Positions 1 to 11,457 of a DNA stretch of 64,000 nucleotides are shown in pieces. The position numbers and the translations under genes are program-made. The DNA comes from Dipetalonema caudispina (lineage: Eukaryota; Nematoda; Chromadorea; Rhabditida; Onchocercidae), in assembly GCA_013365325.1 (NCBI GenBank), contig JABVXV010000212.1:1-64000 (forward strand), written 5' to 3'. Below the pieces are notes generated by a model that searched no databases, had not been told where the DNA came from, and worked only from the letters and a program-made list of their open reading frames with translations. Positions within the stretch are counted from its first letter, which is position 1. Each line of letters opens with the position of its first letter.

Positions 1-2916
1 ATTTTTGTAATCATTTTAATGAGTAAAATAAAGAGCGAAAAAGGATAAGCAAAGATTAGTAAATAAGAATGCAAATGAGTGAGGAATAAAACTCAGCGGA
101 TATTTCTATCTCTTTTTTTTTGCTCGATATCCATTTCATGATAAAATTGGCATTGAAAAATTTCTTTTTCTTTTTCGTGATGAACGAAGAAGTGAAGTCG
201 ATCCGCAGTATCTATTTGTTAAACTATTATTAAAAATCAGTGCGAAATGAAAGGAATGCTATTTTTTTTTTTTAATGATAAATTACAGTAAAGGCTATGT
301 TCAGTTTGTTGAAGACACAATAATAAGTATACGACAATTTGATATATTATTATGAATGAATTCAGAAAACAATAAAGACAAAGCAAAAGGAAAGAATAAC
401 TTCGCCGAATACAACTGATAATCATTCATTTTGAAAAACAAATGAATACTATTTGCTCTTACTATTTAAATGATCCTTCTTAAGCAAGAAAGATAAAATA
501 AATGGAAAAAGCAAGAAGAGGAAATGAATGAGGACAAAAGATGAATGCAAAAATGGATGACATTAATTGAAATCAATGAATATGACAGTAGGGGACAAAA
601 ATTAGACTTTGCTACAATTATGATTGATAAATCGGTATGAGTTAAAATTCACTCTATTATATTATCGTTGGAAATTATGAATATTAATTTAATTCCTTCA
701 TTGTCATAGTACGATCGAGATTACCTTATGAAACTATTATATTTCAACTATACTTATCTTGATAATTATACTCTATCATTATCACACTTTATTAGCGAGT
801 GCTTAATACAAAAAATATTGGTCACACTTCATATTATTAAATGAATGCCGTTCTATCACGATATTATCGATCATATATCATTGCAAGTTAAAGAAAGAAA
901 TAACAAAAGGTATCAAGTAACCGCAAGATGTATGCCACATGTATATGCATGTTATGCATTATACTGCATGCATGATTTAAAATTTCCAATTAAAAATGCA
1001 GATAATGTTAGGATTAATCTATACTATATTATTACTTCATTTTTTATCGACACGAATTGAATGATGCGTCGGAAAAGTCGTAGTAGAAGACGCAATAATA
1101 GGATGAATATCATAATAATACTTAATCTGATTTTAATTCTACTAGGATTTAAATTTGATAAGTGATAAAATACGGTAATTATTGTGACAGTAACCTTCAT
1201 AATGATGTTAAAATTTAAAATTATAGATATGAAATTTTTGTTCCATTATTTGGAAATACAAGGAACATTAGCTTGCGAATATGAACGAATATTTGAAGAT
1301 TGTAGTGATTAAAGTGGTATGGCTTTATTGTTTACTATCAATAAGATGAATAATCGTTGTTTAAACAATAGCAATCTGATTGGTAAATTTGTAATGCTGG
1401 AGATTAAGTTATTCAATATAAATTGATTGAAGAAAAAAAGCGTAAGTAATCAATAAGATTATCAAACAAGTGAGATTAAGCATAGTATGTAGAAGCATGA
1501 AAAACATACTATGAACTACATACAAATTACTAGAAAAAAAGTATGAAATAAGTAAAGTTAGAATGAAAGCCGTGCATGTAATAAATAAATCGCAATTGAT
1601 CAAGAAAATTCGTCTGACAAAATATACTTTGATCAATTAATTCATAACTCTCAAATGATTGGTTTCCAATAAAAGCAATTTAAGGGATTCATAAGACAGT
1701 AAATTTCATGTTATCAATGTACCTTCCCTGATGCATTTAATTCATTCCAGTCTCAGTCCACATAAATTGATGCACCCTGCGATTCTGATTTGGATTGCTC
1801 TTTTGAAGTACTAAGATCGACATGCAATGGAATTACTGTAATTGTGATAATTTATTTGTGTAACATAATTAAACTTTAACAACATCCCGTCCTTATCTCA
1901 TTAAAAAAGCTCATTGAGCAACAGATATACAGTAGATCACTAACTTTAATATGAGTGTTTATAACTGTTATATCCTTTAATTATCCAGTCAAGCACTGAC
2001 CACTAAATTATCCAATCAGTAATGATGCTTTCTTTTCATAGTAATAAATATGTATAAAACTTCTATTTTATGAATAAAGCACTGAATTGGCTCAGGAAGA
2101 TAATTACTAGATAAAAAAGTAGCAGTAGCAATCAGTTTCCATCCAGTCAAATTCAGAAATCATGACCTGTTTCTTTTCCCGTTCCATTAATATTTATAAT
2201 GATAAGTTTATCAACGATTTAATAAATACACGAAGTATACAGAAGACTAAATATTTTAATATCTTGATCTGACAAAAAAGCACTTTCAATCAAATTCGTG
2301 AAAAAGTTAGCCAAATTTCTCGGCATACATAAATACGACCTACTTAAAAGTAACACCATTTAAAAGAGATGTACAATGACTAATATTATAAGCGGAAATA
2401 ATCTGCATTTTATTTACATCAAAAATCAACTGAATAAGTAAAAAGAAACCGATTATTCAAAGTGCACCGGGTATACAAATTGCACCGAAAAAATTGTCAC
2501 TCGAACAACCAGCATTGGCTAAAAAATTATCGTTAATCACAAATGCCAAAATTAAAAGTTATATGAATGCCAAAATAATCAATATTTTAGAATCGCCAAA
2601 ATTCCATTTACCTGTGAGCTTATGAAGTTGCACATATTAAAATATAGCTGGAAATGACGAATACCTTATGAGGGTAGGGAAGAAGGAGGAAGACAAAAAC
2701 GAATATTATATTAGGCCTAGATAAAAACCGACGATAAAAAGCACGACATCGGAACAAAAGAAAATGGCGAAACTTCTTAGGAGCCCACACGATGGAAGCA
2801 GACACATGTTCAGAGGGTTTGATAAAATGAAACTAGTATAGCAAATTCAGAGAATTATAATGTTTAAATATAAACTGATTTGCTTTACGAAATTTTAAGG
2901 CAATTGGAAAAAACTT
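1..2916. other. AT-rich 3' flank of the trehalase gene, no gene seen
   Basis: No open frame here shows family motifs, exon-like splice borders or raised GC. The stretch is very AT-rich. The nearest sequence to the trehalase stop codon (2917-2919) should hold its 3' UTR, because that gene reads leftward. A reverse-strand AATAAA-type signal (TTTATT on the + strand) occurs near 2409-2414, about 500 bases past the stop; I cannot say it is the one used. A 61-codon reverse frame at 2620-2805 looks like hydrophobic chance sequence inside this presumed UTR. Confidence 0.6.
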
Positions 2917-5900
2917 TTAACTAGTTGAAAATACTAACAGAATAGAGAAAAGAGCGATGAAAAACACCAAATGTGTCCGGACAGGTGCTGCTGAAGTCAT
3001 CTTTTGTCCATACTTGTCCAATAAATCCAGTATGACACCATTTGTCCAACCAAATCCAGTCTGAAAGATTTATTTAAAACTTTCTATTTGTGCGGTATTT
3101 GCCAAATCTTATTCTAAGAAGCTATTTCATATTTACAATTGACAGTAAGATTTATTAAATCGTTAGTGAACTATAATTCATAAGAATTTATTGGAATTAA
3201 TTCGAATTCAAATTAAAACAGATTTTGATTTTTAAACTTCAAAATTTTAACGACCTGCACTTCGTATTCACCACCGGAACCAGCGCTGCATTCTTCAGAA
3301 ATTGCCGAGACGTTATATTTTTCGAACATTGAATGAGTACGTATAAAAGATTTGTATGTTACACTTAACCATTGTGTTGCCATAGTTTCAGCTGCCTACA
3401 AAAATTTCCTAATTCATGAAAATCGAGTGAAGCGTGAAAAACATCACAAACAGGTGGCAATAAACTAACAAAAGCAAACACATTTTTGTAAAACATTCTA
3501 AATAAATGATACATACCTAAAATTATAACACAAACCTTCATTAGTAGAGGATCACCGGTAGTACGAAAGCCTTCGATGACCATATGTACCATTGGAGGCC
3601 ATGCGTTTTCCTTATCCCACTGCTGTTCACTTTCCATGGCCAAAGAAGTTGGCAAACCTTTGGTGAAATTCAACACGCCTTCTCTCTAAAGGTTTTGTGA
3701 GGATGAGTTTAAAACAAAAACTTAAGGATTTCATGAAATGTTTATAAAGCACTCTACATCAATGTCGATTTCAAATTGAAAGAGGAATGTGGCTCGAAGA
3801 ATATAGTACAAAATCAGGATAAAATGTACTTTGAATCAAATGGTAAATTATAACCTGTTATAATTTTAAGCATCATCATTATAAAGCTTGGAAAAATCTC
3901 GAAGATGTACCTTCAAGTATTCATAAGCTCTGTGTGGAATAATTTCATCCTCATCATCGTAACACTTCGCATACAAGGGTAGAGCGTTCGAAATATAATA
4001 TGTATTGGAGTGAAGCTAAAATTTTGCATTTAAAATGTACAACTCATCCAAAATGTGGATTTACCATTATAAAAAATAATGGGGAAAGGAAAAAGCTTTT
4101 CATGCCAAAAAAAGACTCCATTTAAATTTGTGACTCATATTATCTCTGTTTTCAACAGAAACCTTTTTCTCCAGATCGTAATCATACCAAATCCCATCAG
4201 TTTCATTCCAGTGAATAACTTTCATTACCAATTTCGCCATTTCATAGCGCGATTGATAGAGTAATACTTTCCGGAAATTACCTGCAAATCAAATTCACGT
4301 TTAGACTGATTATGAGAATTTATTGTACATACCATAACATACCGAAAGAGAACAATACCGAAAAACTCTTGTCTATGTGTGCAATAACTTTAATGTTATC
4401 GGAAAGGAGAAATAAATTGAGCTATTTAACGAAGGCATAATGACACAAGAATTATTTAATATCTCAAATTAAATCGTTTATCAACAAAGAGTTGTCATTG
4501 TAACCAAAAGATTATAGAAAAGTGAAAAAACACACCAGTGATTTCATAAAACGAAGCCATAATTCTGGCATTAATACAAATGAAAGCATTTAAATCAACG
4601 GGTACAATAGACCACGTACGAATTGATTTCATATCGTGCATCGATGGACCACTTTGTGCAAACCAACGGGTACTGAAATCCCAGCCAGTTTCAGCTGCTG
4701 ATGCTATGTTCGACCACATCGATTCTTTTTCAGCTGAAAAAAATGATCTTAATTCATTTGTTCTAATCACTGATAAAAGATTAGGATCAAAACGAAAAAT
4801 GGTTGAAACGATAATGGACGATAAATTACATACGTTACGGAATTTTTATGCTAATGTTTTAGACTAACCCATTGAAGGAAGATCTTTCGCTAACTCCAAA
4901 TCTTCCCTGTAAGATTCAGGGCGTGGTGTTTTCATGTTTGCACGATATTGAAAAAATGAAATATTTATACCGCGTTCTTCATCATGGAATGATTGGGCAC
5001 GTTGTAATATCCAGAAGTTATACTCTTTCTCAAGCATCGGAAGAATCTATAAACATGTAAATATAAGGAAATCATAATTTATGCCAGTGAAGGAATAGAA
5101 TTCCTTACATGATGTTCCAGCTACAATGTTCCTGTGAGAAAACCGGATTTTTTTTTAGTTATTTTTATTGAAAAATTATTTTTCTTGTGACTTGAAGTAC
5201 GGACCTCTCAATTTTTCAGAGGTCGTTAAAAAGAATGATCAAAAAATTAAGAGGCACTCCACAAAACGTCTCGACCGTATAAAAAATGTTGAAATATACA
5301 AACCTCTTGGACAAAGTCTAAATCACCGGTAGCTAAATAACACTCATAAACCATCGGAGCAAGTAATGGTGGTTGGGATCTGACCAGATAATATACACGA
5401 CCACCGTTCGGTACAAAACCATGGCTGAAAGCATTGATTCACTGCTTGTTTCGTAAATATTGCTTACATTTATTAACTCAGAGATGTTAGCTGAAGAAAC
5501 TCATCATTTCAAGTGCATAATACAACAATAATATGTCAGGAAAAGACGCACTTATCAACCATATACGCTAAATTACGAACGATTCCTTTTGCTGTTTCAT
5601 ACATTTCCGAAAATAGCAAACCTTTCACTATCCAGAAGGAATCCCTGAAAATAACGTTTCCGTTACCACGAAAGTAGTTTGTTTGATTGACTACAAATCA
5701 ATCCATCCATTCAAAAAAAAAACTGCTTTCATTATAATAGAAAAAAATGACGAAACACGTTTCGGCCATAATGCATCACTGAACTTCATAGACTGCTTTG
5801 ACTACATAAAGAAATTTCAAAGTTGCAAGAGGATTTCTCGATATATCCTTCCTCAAAGTACAGATGATACTTCAGGATACAAAAAGCAACTCACCAATAG

Positions 5901-7460
5901 TAAAATTCACGGAAACGACCACCTGGTATAATAAAAGGATGAGGAACGTAAAGCAAAGAATAGAGTTCTTGGTGCTGTCTAACATCTTCTTTTACCTTAT
6001 ATGAAATTGAAACCAAAATGAAACGGAGTTAAATTAAGTCATAAAAAATAAAACCCGAGTTAAAGAACTGTTACAATTTTTCAAAGTTTACGTAATTTTC
6101 ATCGAAAGTGGGATTAGTTCTTGCCTTAAGATCTATTTTTCCCTTAGGATCTGTTGAGGATAAACTGTGTAATACTGATTCTAACTAATCTCTTCTCTCA
6201 GATATTTGCAAAATAGCGATCAAGAACTGGAGGATAAGTAAATAAAGTGATTCACTACTATTAAAAATATTACAATAAGAAAAACTGACCCAACTATCAA
6301 TCCAAAAATTTTTCATCACAATCTTTGCAAAAAGTTTACAGGTCCTCCAGATTAAAACCTACCCTTCTACAAAGGTCTCTCCATATTCTGTGCAAATGTA
6401 ATGCCCATCTTCTCAAGTGATAATTCTCAATTTTGAGAAAACTTGATGGGAAGGCTACCCAGTCATTTGGGTACCACTCGATTAGCTCAAATCCAGGAGG
6501 ATCAAAATGTTCATCGACGAATTTTTGCAACAACGTTTTGTTTTTCCATTTTTCACCGAAATCATCGAAATCCTTCAAAGTTGTCACTGAAATAAAATAT
6601 AGAATTTCAAATGGATTGAGGTTCATATTTTGGAGATATAAGTTTGCAAATTCTTGAACTTGATAACAGACAAATTGGATAGAAATTCACCATCAGCGAA
6701 CATGCTTTTTAAACATATAATGTTGATGTAAACGTATGCCATCAATTGCTGCAAGCCAGAATTGATGACCTACATATGAAAATGCTAGAAAAATGTTGCA
6801 AATTTCAAGCTTTAAAACTGATTTAAAACAATGGCAGCACAGAAATTCCGAAATTCCCCATCTATATGTAGTAATCTTCTTTCTAATCTTTCTAATTCAC
6901 TGCTATTAGTCAATTCCCATCGACTTAACCACCACTTCGTATATTTCGTAAACTCCAGAGATTTACTTCATCTTAAGGATTTTTTGAAATTCACTTCGTG
7001 ATTAAGAAAATTTTAATTGGATTCCTTCAAGTTTTTCCGATATCTCCAGAAGTATAAAGGATTTCTTTAGTAAGGTAACCAGGTTTTCTAAAAATATTTC
7101 ATACCTGGGTCATATTTTAAGGGCATATCAACGAAATACTTCGAATCCGCATATAAGTGTGCATCCTGGACAGCTTTCAAAATCGGTCCATCACAGTAAA
7201 TTTGGCTGGAAATCGGGTCAATCTTACGAAGTTAGAAAGGAATTCATCACTCAATAATTTAAAGCACAACACTTTAATTATTTCATCACTCTTTCATTTC
7301 GCACTGTGCAGTTGGCTGTCTTTCTTACGACTTAATCACTCTTGTCGGTAATTTAGTAATCTAGCTTTTCATAAGAGTTGTTAATAATCAAGCTGATTCC
7401 AAAAAAAGTAAGACCATGAACGTAAACTTACTTTAATAAACTGATCACGTAATAAAGCAT
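2917..7460 (-). CDS. tre: Trehalase (alpha,alpha-trehalose glucohydrolase, GH37), 13 exons
   Basis: Hydrolyses trehalose to two glucoses. Exons, in transcript order: 7460-7432, 7205-7105, 6586-6363, 5995-5895, 5644-5552, 5424-5304, 5046-4869, 4733-4536, 4281-4163, 4015-3911, 3685-3536, 3395-3255, 3060-2917. All splice phases agree and give 567 residues, a normal family length. Motifs: QIYCDGPILKAVQ and DMPLKYDP at the N-terminus; KFVDEHFDPPG; PGGRFREFYYWDSFW (about residue 142, signature 1); NGGRVYYLVRSQPPLL; ETGWDFSTRW (about 299, whose Asp aligns with the GH37 general acid); QQWDKENAWPP (about 445, signature 2); EKYNV; GSGGEYEVQTGFGWTNGV near 520. The last 18 residues (about 550-567) are strongly hydrophobic and end at the stop, as in a GPI-anchor signal. 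The ATG exon is the weakest part; another first exon lies at 7788-7813. Which of the several nematode tre paralogues it matches I cannot say. Confidence 0.93.
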
Positions 7461-7787
7461 TGCTTTTTTTAAAACACAAATTGAAATATAAGTTGATATA
7501 AACTATATCAACAAGAAATACAAAGATCAGGTAAAAATCAAATCGAAGCAAAATGTCGGCCAAAAGCGGAAGCAGAAAAGCAGAATTGTAACAAATAAAG
7601 TATGATTTAAGTTTCAAGAAATCTCTGTGAGAATAATAAAATTTGGGTTGAAGAGCGAAAACATGGTCGGGATATGAATATATGATCACAATAAGAACAA
7701 CGAGCTTTAGAGAGAAGCGCAAGGGACGAAATGTGCACTTCTGCAAATATCTCTTGCCAGCATCGTTATCAGTGATGATGGATTTAC

Positions 7788-7918
7788 AACAAGAAGCAAT
7801 TCAACCACCTCATTATTGCCGCAAGGGGTTCAAAAAGCTTCAAAATTTTAAACCATCTATTCAAAACATAGCTATAATCTTTAACTGTTTGCTGCTGCTT
7901 TCCTAATGACGCAAATTC
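7788..7918 (-). other. Alternative 5' exon candidate for trehalase
   Basis: Read on the minus strand, a good acceptor (ACTTTCAG) precedes 7918. An open frame of 43 codons plus two bases then runs to a GTAAAT donor after 7788. The donor phase is exactly what trehalase exon 7205-7105 needs. The frame contains an ATG at 7813-7811 giving MRWLNCFLF before QIYCDGP. The upstream part (starting EFASLGKQQQTVKDYSYVL) could be 5' UTR after trans-splicing at 7918, or coding from a further exon. Neither this ATG nor the one at 7460 gives a textbook signal peptide. Confidence is low to moderate; transcript data would decide. Confidence 0.35.
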
Positions 7919-10120
7919 CTGAAAGTATGAAATTTAGGGAAAATATTATGATGTTTTTGTGATAAATGATGTAACAGAAAGAAAAAGAGAAGGAAGTTGA
8001 TGAACTATACAGATGAGGATTATATTTTTGAATGTGCTCTTCGTTATTCATCATTTTCGTTTTCGTTATCTAACAATTTGCATACCGAACAGAAACACGA
8101 AAATTTCAAGAATTTAAATTACTGCAAATATCTTTCTCAGTGATGCACCAGATATCACTGAGCTGTGATCAATTATATATTAAACATATTTACGCCAAGT
8201 TGATCTGTTCTGCCTAATCTCTACATTCATTACCATTTAGAAGAACTATCATCTAATGAACAACGCAAATGAGGTATATTAGTTGCAAACTGAATAAAGT
8301 ATCCTCTTTCTGCCTAATTTCATTTTCTCTCCTTAACATTGCTTGCTGTAGTAACTATCTGCCATGAGCACACGTCCAAATTAATATATAAAACGAAATC
8401 TATCTCTCTATCACTTTTCGAACATCCAATAAATTAGATTAATTTAGTGAAAATCTCCCATCGGCAAATATTCTACGGATTTTAGATATATTAATTTAGG
8501 TGTATACATTTTTTTTAATATGAAATAGGTTACGCGTTATAGCTCTATCTCATGACTGTGTAAAAGTAACAAATAAATCTTCTCTGACAAGGAAAGTGAA
8601 GGGTTTGAAATTAATTCGAGAAAGTCAGAAAAATGATTCATTGACAATAAAAAAAAAACAGACATATTCATCAACTACAAAAGTATTCAAAAACGGAAAC
8701 ACTTCGAGAAAGTTTCGGCGTTTTTTCTACAGAAATGTGTATATCGTGACCCCTCACTATAACATTTAGAGTATCGTACCTAATAATGAGAACAAAGTGT
8801 CATCACGTATGTGTTACGTGAGAACAAAAAATCATGGTAATTAGCGGAAAGCTCTGTCAAAATTCCCCAGAAGTACTTCAGCTTTAGCACAGTTGGAAAT
8901 ACAAATCACAGGACACTGACGTATTATAGGGGACGTATTGCGAAATCTAAATTAATGTATTTAAAATTCAGATTCGATACAGCAAGAGTTCGATGGTCCT
9001 GTTTTTGGTTTTATTTTTTTGTCGTTTTGTTGTGTTTCTTTGTTTTTATATTTTTCCACCGCTCTTTCGATTAAATTGACATTGACTACATAATTAAATT
9101 AGTAAAGAATTCACTTGGATTTCAAAGACATTTATAGGACAAAGCTTAAAGTGGAATGAGAAAATATAAAGACTAACCATTAAATCAAGTTTTAAGATTT
9201 GCAATGGTAAAATATATAAGTTACTGATTAATTTACTAATCCGATCTCTTAACACTAAATTATTGCTTTGTGTTCGAATATTATTTAATTCTTTTCGTTA
9301 AATCTTTTTTTTCCTTTTTTTTAGCAAATCTCACTGAATAATTATTTACACTATTCCTCTTACCATTTTTAATTTTTGTCTTTGGAATTATTAAGTGATT
9401 AATTAATGGCCAGTAAACTTTGTAGCTTATGTAAAGTAAATCAAATTATATATCAGATTTCAGGCATACAGAAACTAGTAAAACAATTCTTGAACACCGT
9501 TTCAGGAAGTAGGTATATAATTTTCAGTTAGCATTCGGAGAAGCTTTGGTAAGAAAATAGTGTAAATGTATTAAGATGAACCTAAAAAAAAATTATCTCA
9601 CATGTTAGTTACTTTCGCAAGGAAGTTTCAGGTTTTAGTCTATCAGTTCTAGAAATGAGAATCTTCATGATCCAATCACCTTGTTGGCATATATGATTGC
9701 TTCCTCTCGCATTTCCTGAATTTATAAAATAAATTCGTTAATCAATTAGCCAGCAGATGCTTTACATAATAGTTTTCTAAAGTGCATACTTGACAGTGTT
9801 TTTAACTTAGTAATGATTACGATTCACTCATACTGGGTTAGGTATTTACAACCCGACTAGTCAACAATTGTAACTGCTAGTTTTTATTGGATGATAACGA
9901 TAGCTCTATATATCTGGTTTGCTTTTTGTTCACCATTTCTTTAATAAAACAAAACCTCTCTTATTTAGCATCATTCGGTTTTGATTTTGGTAAGAAAAAG
10001 CGAAGACCGGAGCGCACGGGTTCTGAAACCAGTTTCATTCTTGTTTTCCTCTTAAGCTATAATAATATAATCAGCTAGAGGTACTTGAAAAGTATAATCT
10101 TTAATGATTTTTACTTCTGA

Positions 10121-10127
<7 letters not shown>

Positions 10128-10172
<45 letters not shown>
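10128..10172. repeat. (TA)n microsatellite
   Basis: An uninterrupted TA dinucleotide run of about 45 bases. A second run of the same length sits inside the STAR gene at 31454-31498. Confidence 0.97.
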
Positions 10173-10176
<4 letters not shown>

Positions 10177-11432
10177 ATCATGAAATTGAAGTAAAATGGA
10201 ATAGTTGAATTGATTTAGAATATTTGGTATTTCTTCATTCATCAAATTATTAATATTTGAATTTGCTCATTTTATGGAACCGCACAACTGTTGAGCCAGT
10301 TGAAATCTGCATGACAAAAAAGAAAACTGATGGTTTCATTTAAAAAAATTTGGATTCAATGGGAATAAAGTGACATGACATTCCTCTTGATTGTTTGGTT
10401 TTTATTTTTTGTCGATCGGAAATAAACTTACTCAGCTCACTCCAAATTCTAGTTTATTTTATTGCTAATTGTTATATTTATCCCTGTATGTAGGGACGAT
10501 ATTCTTTGTCAGTTTGAATTATACCACGTATAAAAATGAAATAAAATTGAATAACTTATCATCCGTAAGCTATTTCATCCTGTGTCCCTATATCTCACAG
10601 TAAGCATATCCAGGCTAAAAAAAGTGTTGAACATTTGGCTGAATGTGATACTTTTTAAAAACAAATAATTTAACTAAAGTTAAATGGTCATTACAGTTAA
10701 ATTGAAGATCTAGGCTGTAGGGAATGAAATTATTTCGAAAATATTGAAATGAAATTATCTCTAAAAAAATGAAATTGTTTTGGCAATCTTATCAGTCTTT
10801 TTATCAAAATAACGAGTTGTTGAAACTTTTACAGAAGTTCTCATCTCGGGTCTACTAACTGTTTACTGCATTATTTCCACATGTTTGATTATATAGGAAA
10901 TGCCAGGTGAAATGTTTGCTACTAATAGAATCTTGTTTTTACTGAAAATTTTGAAAAGAAATCGGACAAAACAAAAATAACTACCTAACTAAGAAAGATC
11001 ACAGAGTAGGCAGTGAAGTTAATAGAAGAGAAGATTTGAGATAAGTGTATCCATCATATTTATATCGTCATACTTTCGTATATTAGTTAATTTCTTCTCT
11101 GTTTTCCTTTGGAAAGAAAAAAAGCTCTCATAGTAAAATCAGTGCGGAAAAATAACAAGAAAAATTTCTCTGCTGTAAAAGAGATTATCAATCTTTTTTT
11201 CCTTTTTTTTTTTTAAATATGGAAGTCTTTTTCTTGGAAAGATGTTTCTTTTCCTGAAAAGATTTTTTTTAAATGGAGTTTTTTTTTTTCCCCTCCCCCC
11301 TTTCCCCTTCCTCTAAAAAAAGAAATTTATCTAGCTCATTCGTCAGAAGTGATATTTTAAAAAAAATTTTTTTTTTTCCAAAACAATAGAGATGTTATTT
11401 TTCTCTCTTTCTCTCTCTCTCGAATATCCATA

Positions 11433-11457
11433 ATGGCGAAAAGAATTCTTGAGAATG
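11433..11457 (+). other. Possible distal first exon (MAKRILEN) of the STAR gene
   Basis: A pyrimidine-rich tract (CT repeats at 11404-11420) is followed by an ATG and eight codons, MAKRILEN, ending AAT G before a GTGAGC donor. The phase-1 end would join in frame to the QUA1 exon at 31605, which begins GA AAG. The distance of about 20 kb and the lack of any family match make this speculative. Confidence 0.15.

Noticed and set aside
2620..2805. 61-codon minus-strand frame past the trehalase stop
   Set aside because: Likely 3' UTR; hydrophobic and unlike any family I know.
7381..7746. 121-codon minus-strand frame overlapping the trehalase 5' end
   Set aside because: It begins without an ATG, right at a TTTGCAG acceptor-like site, and no donor gives the phase trehalase needs. 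The hydrophobic stretch looks like a signal peptide but could not be connected.
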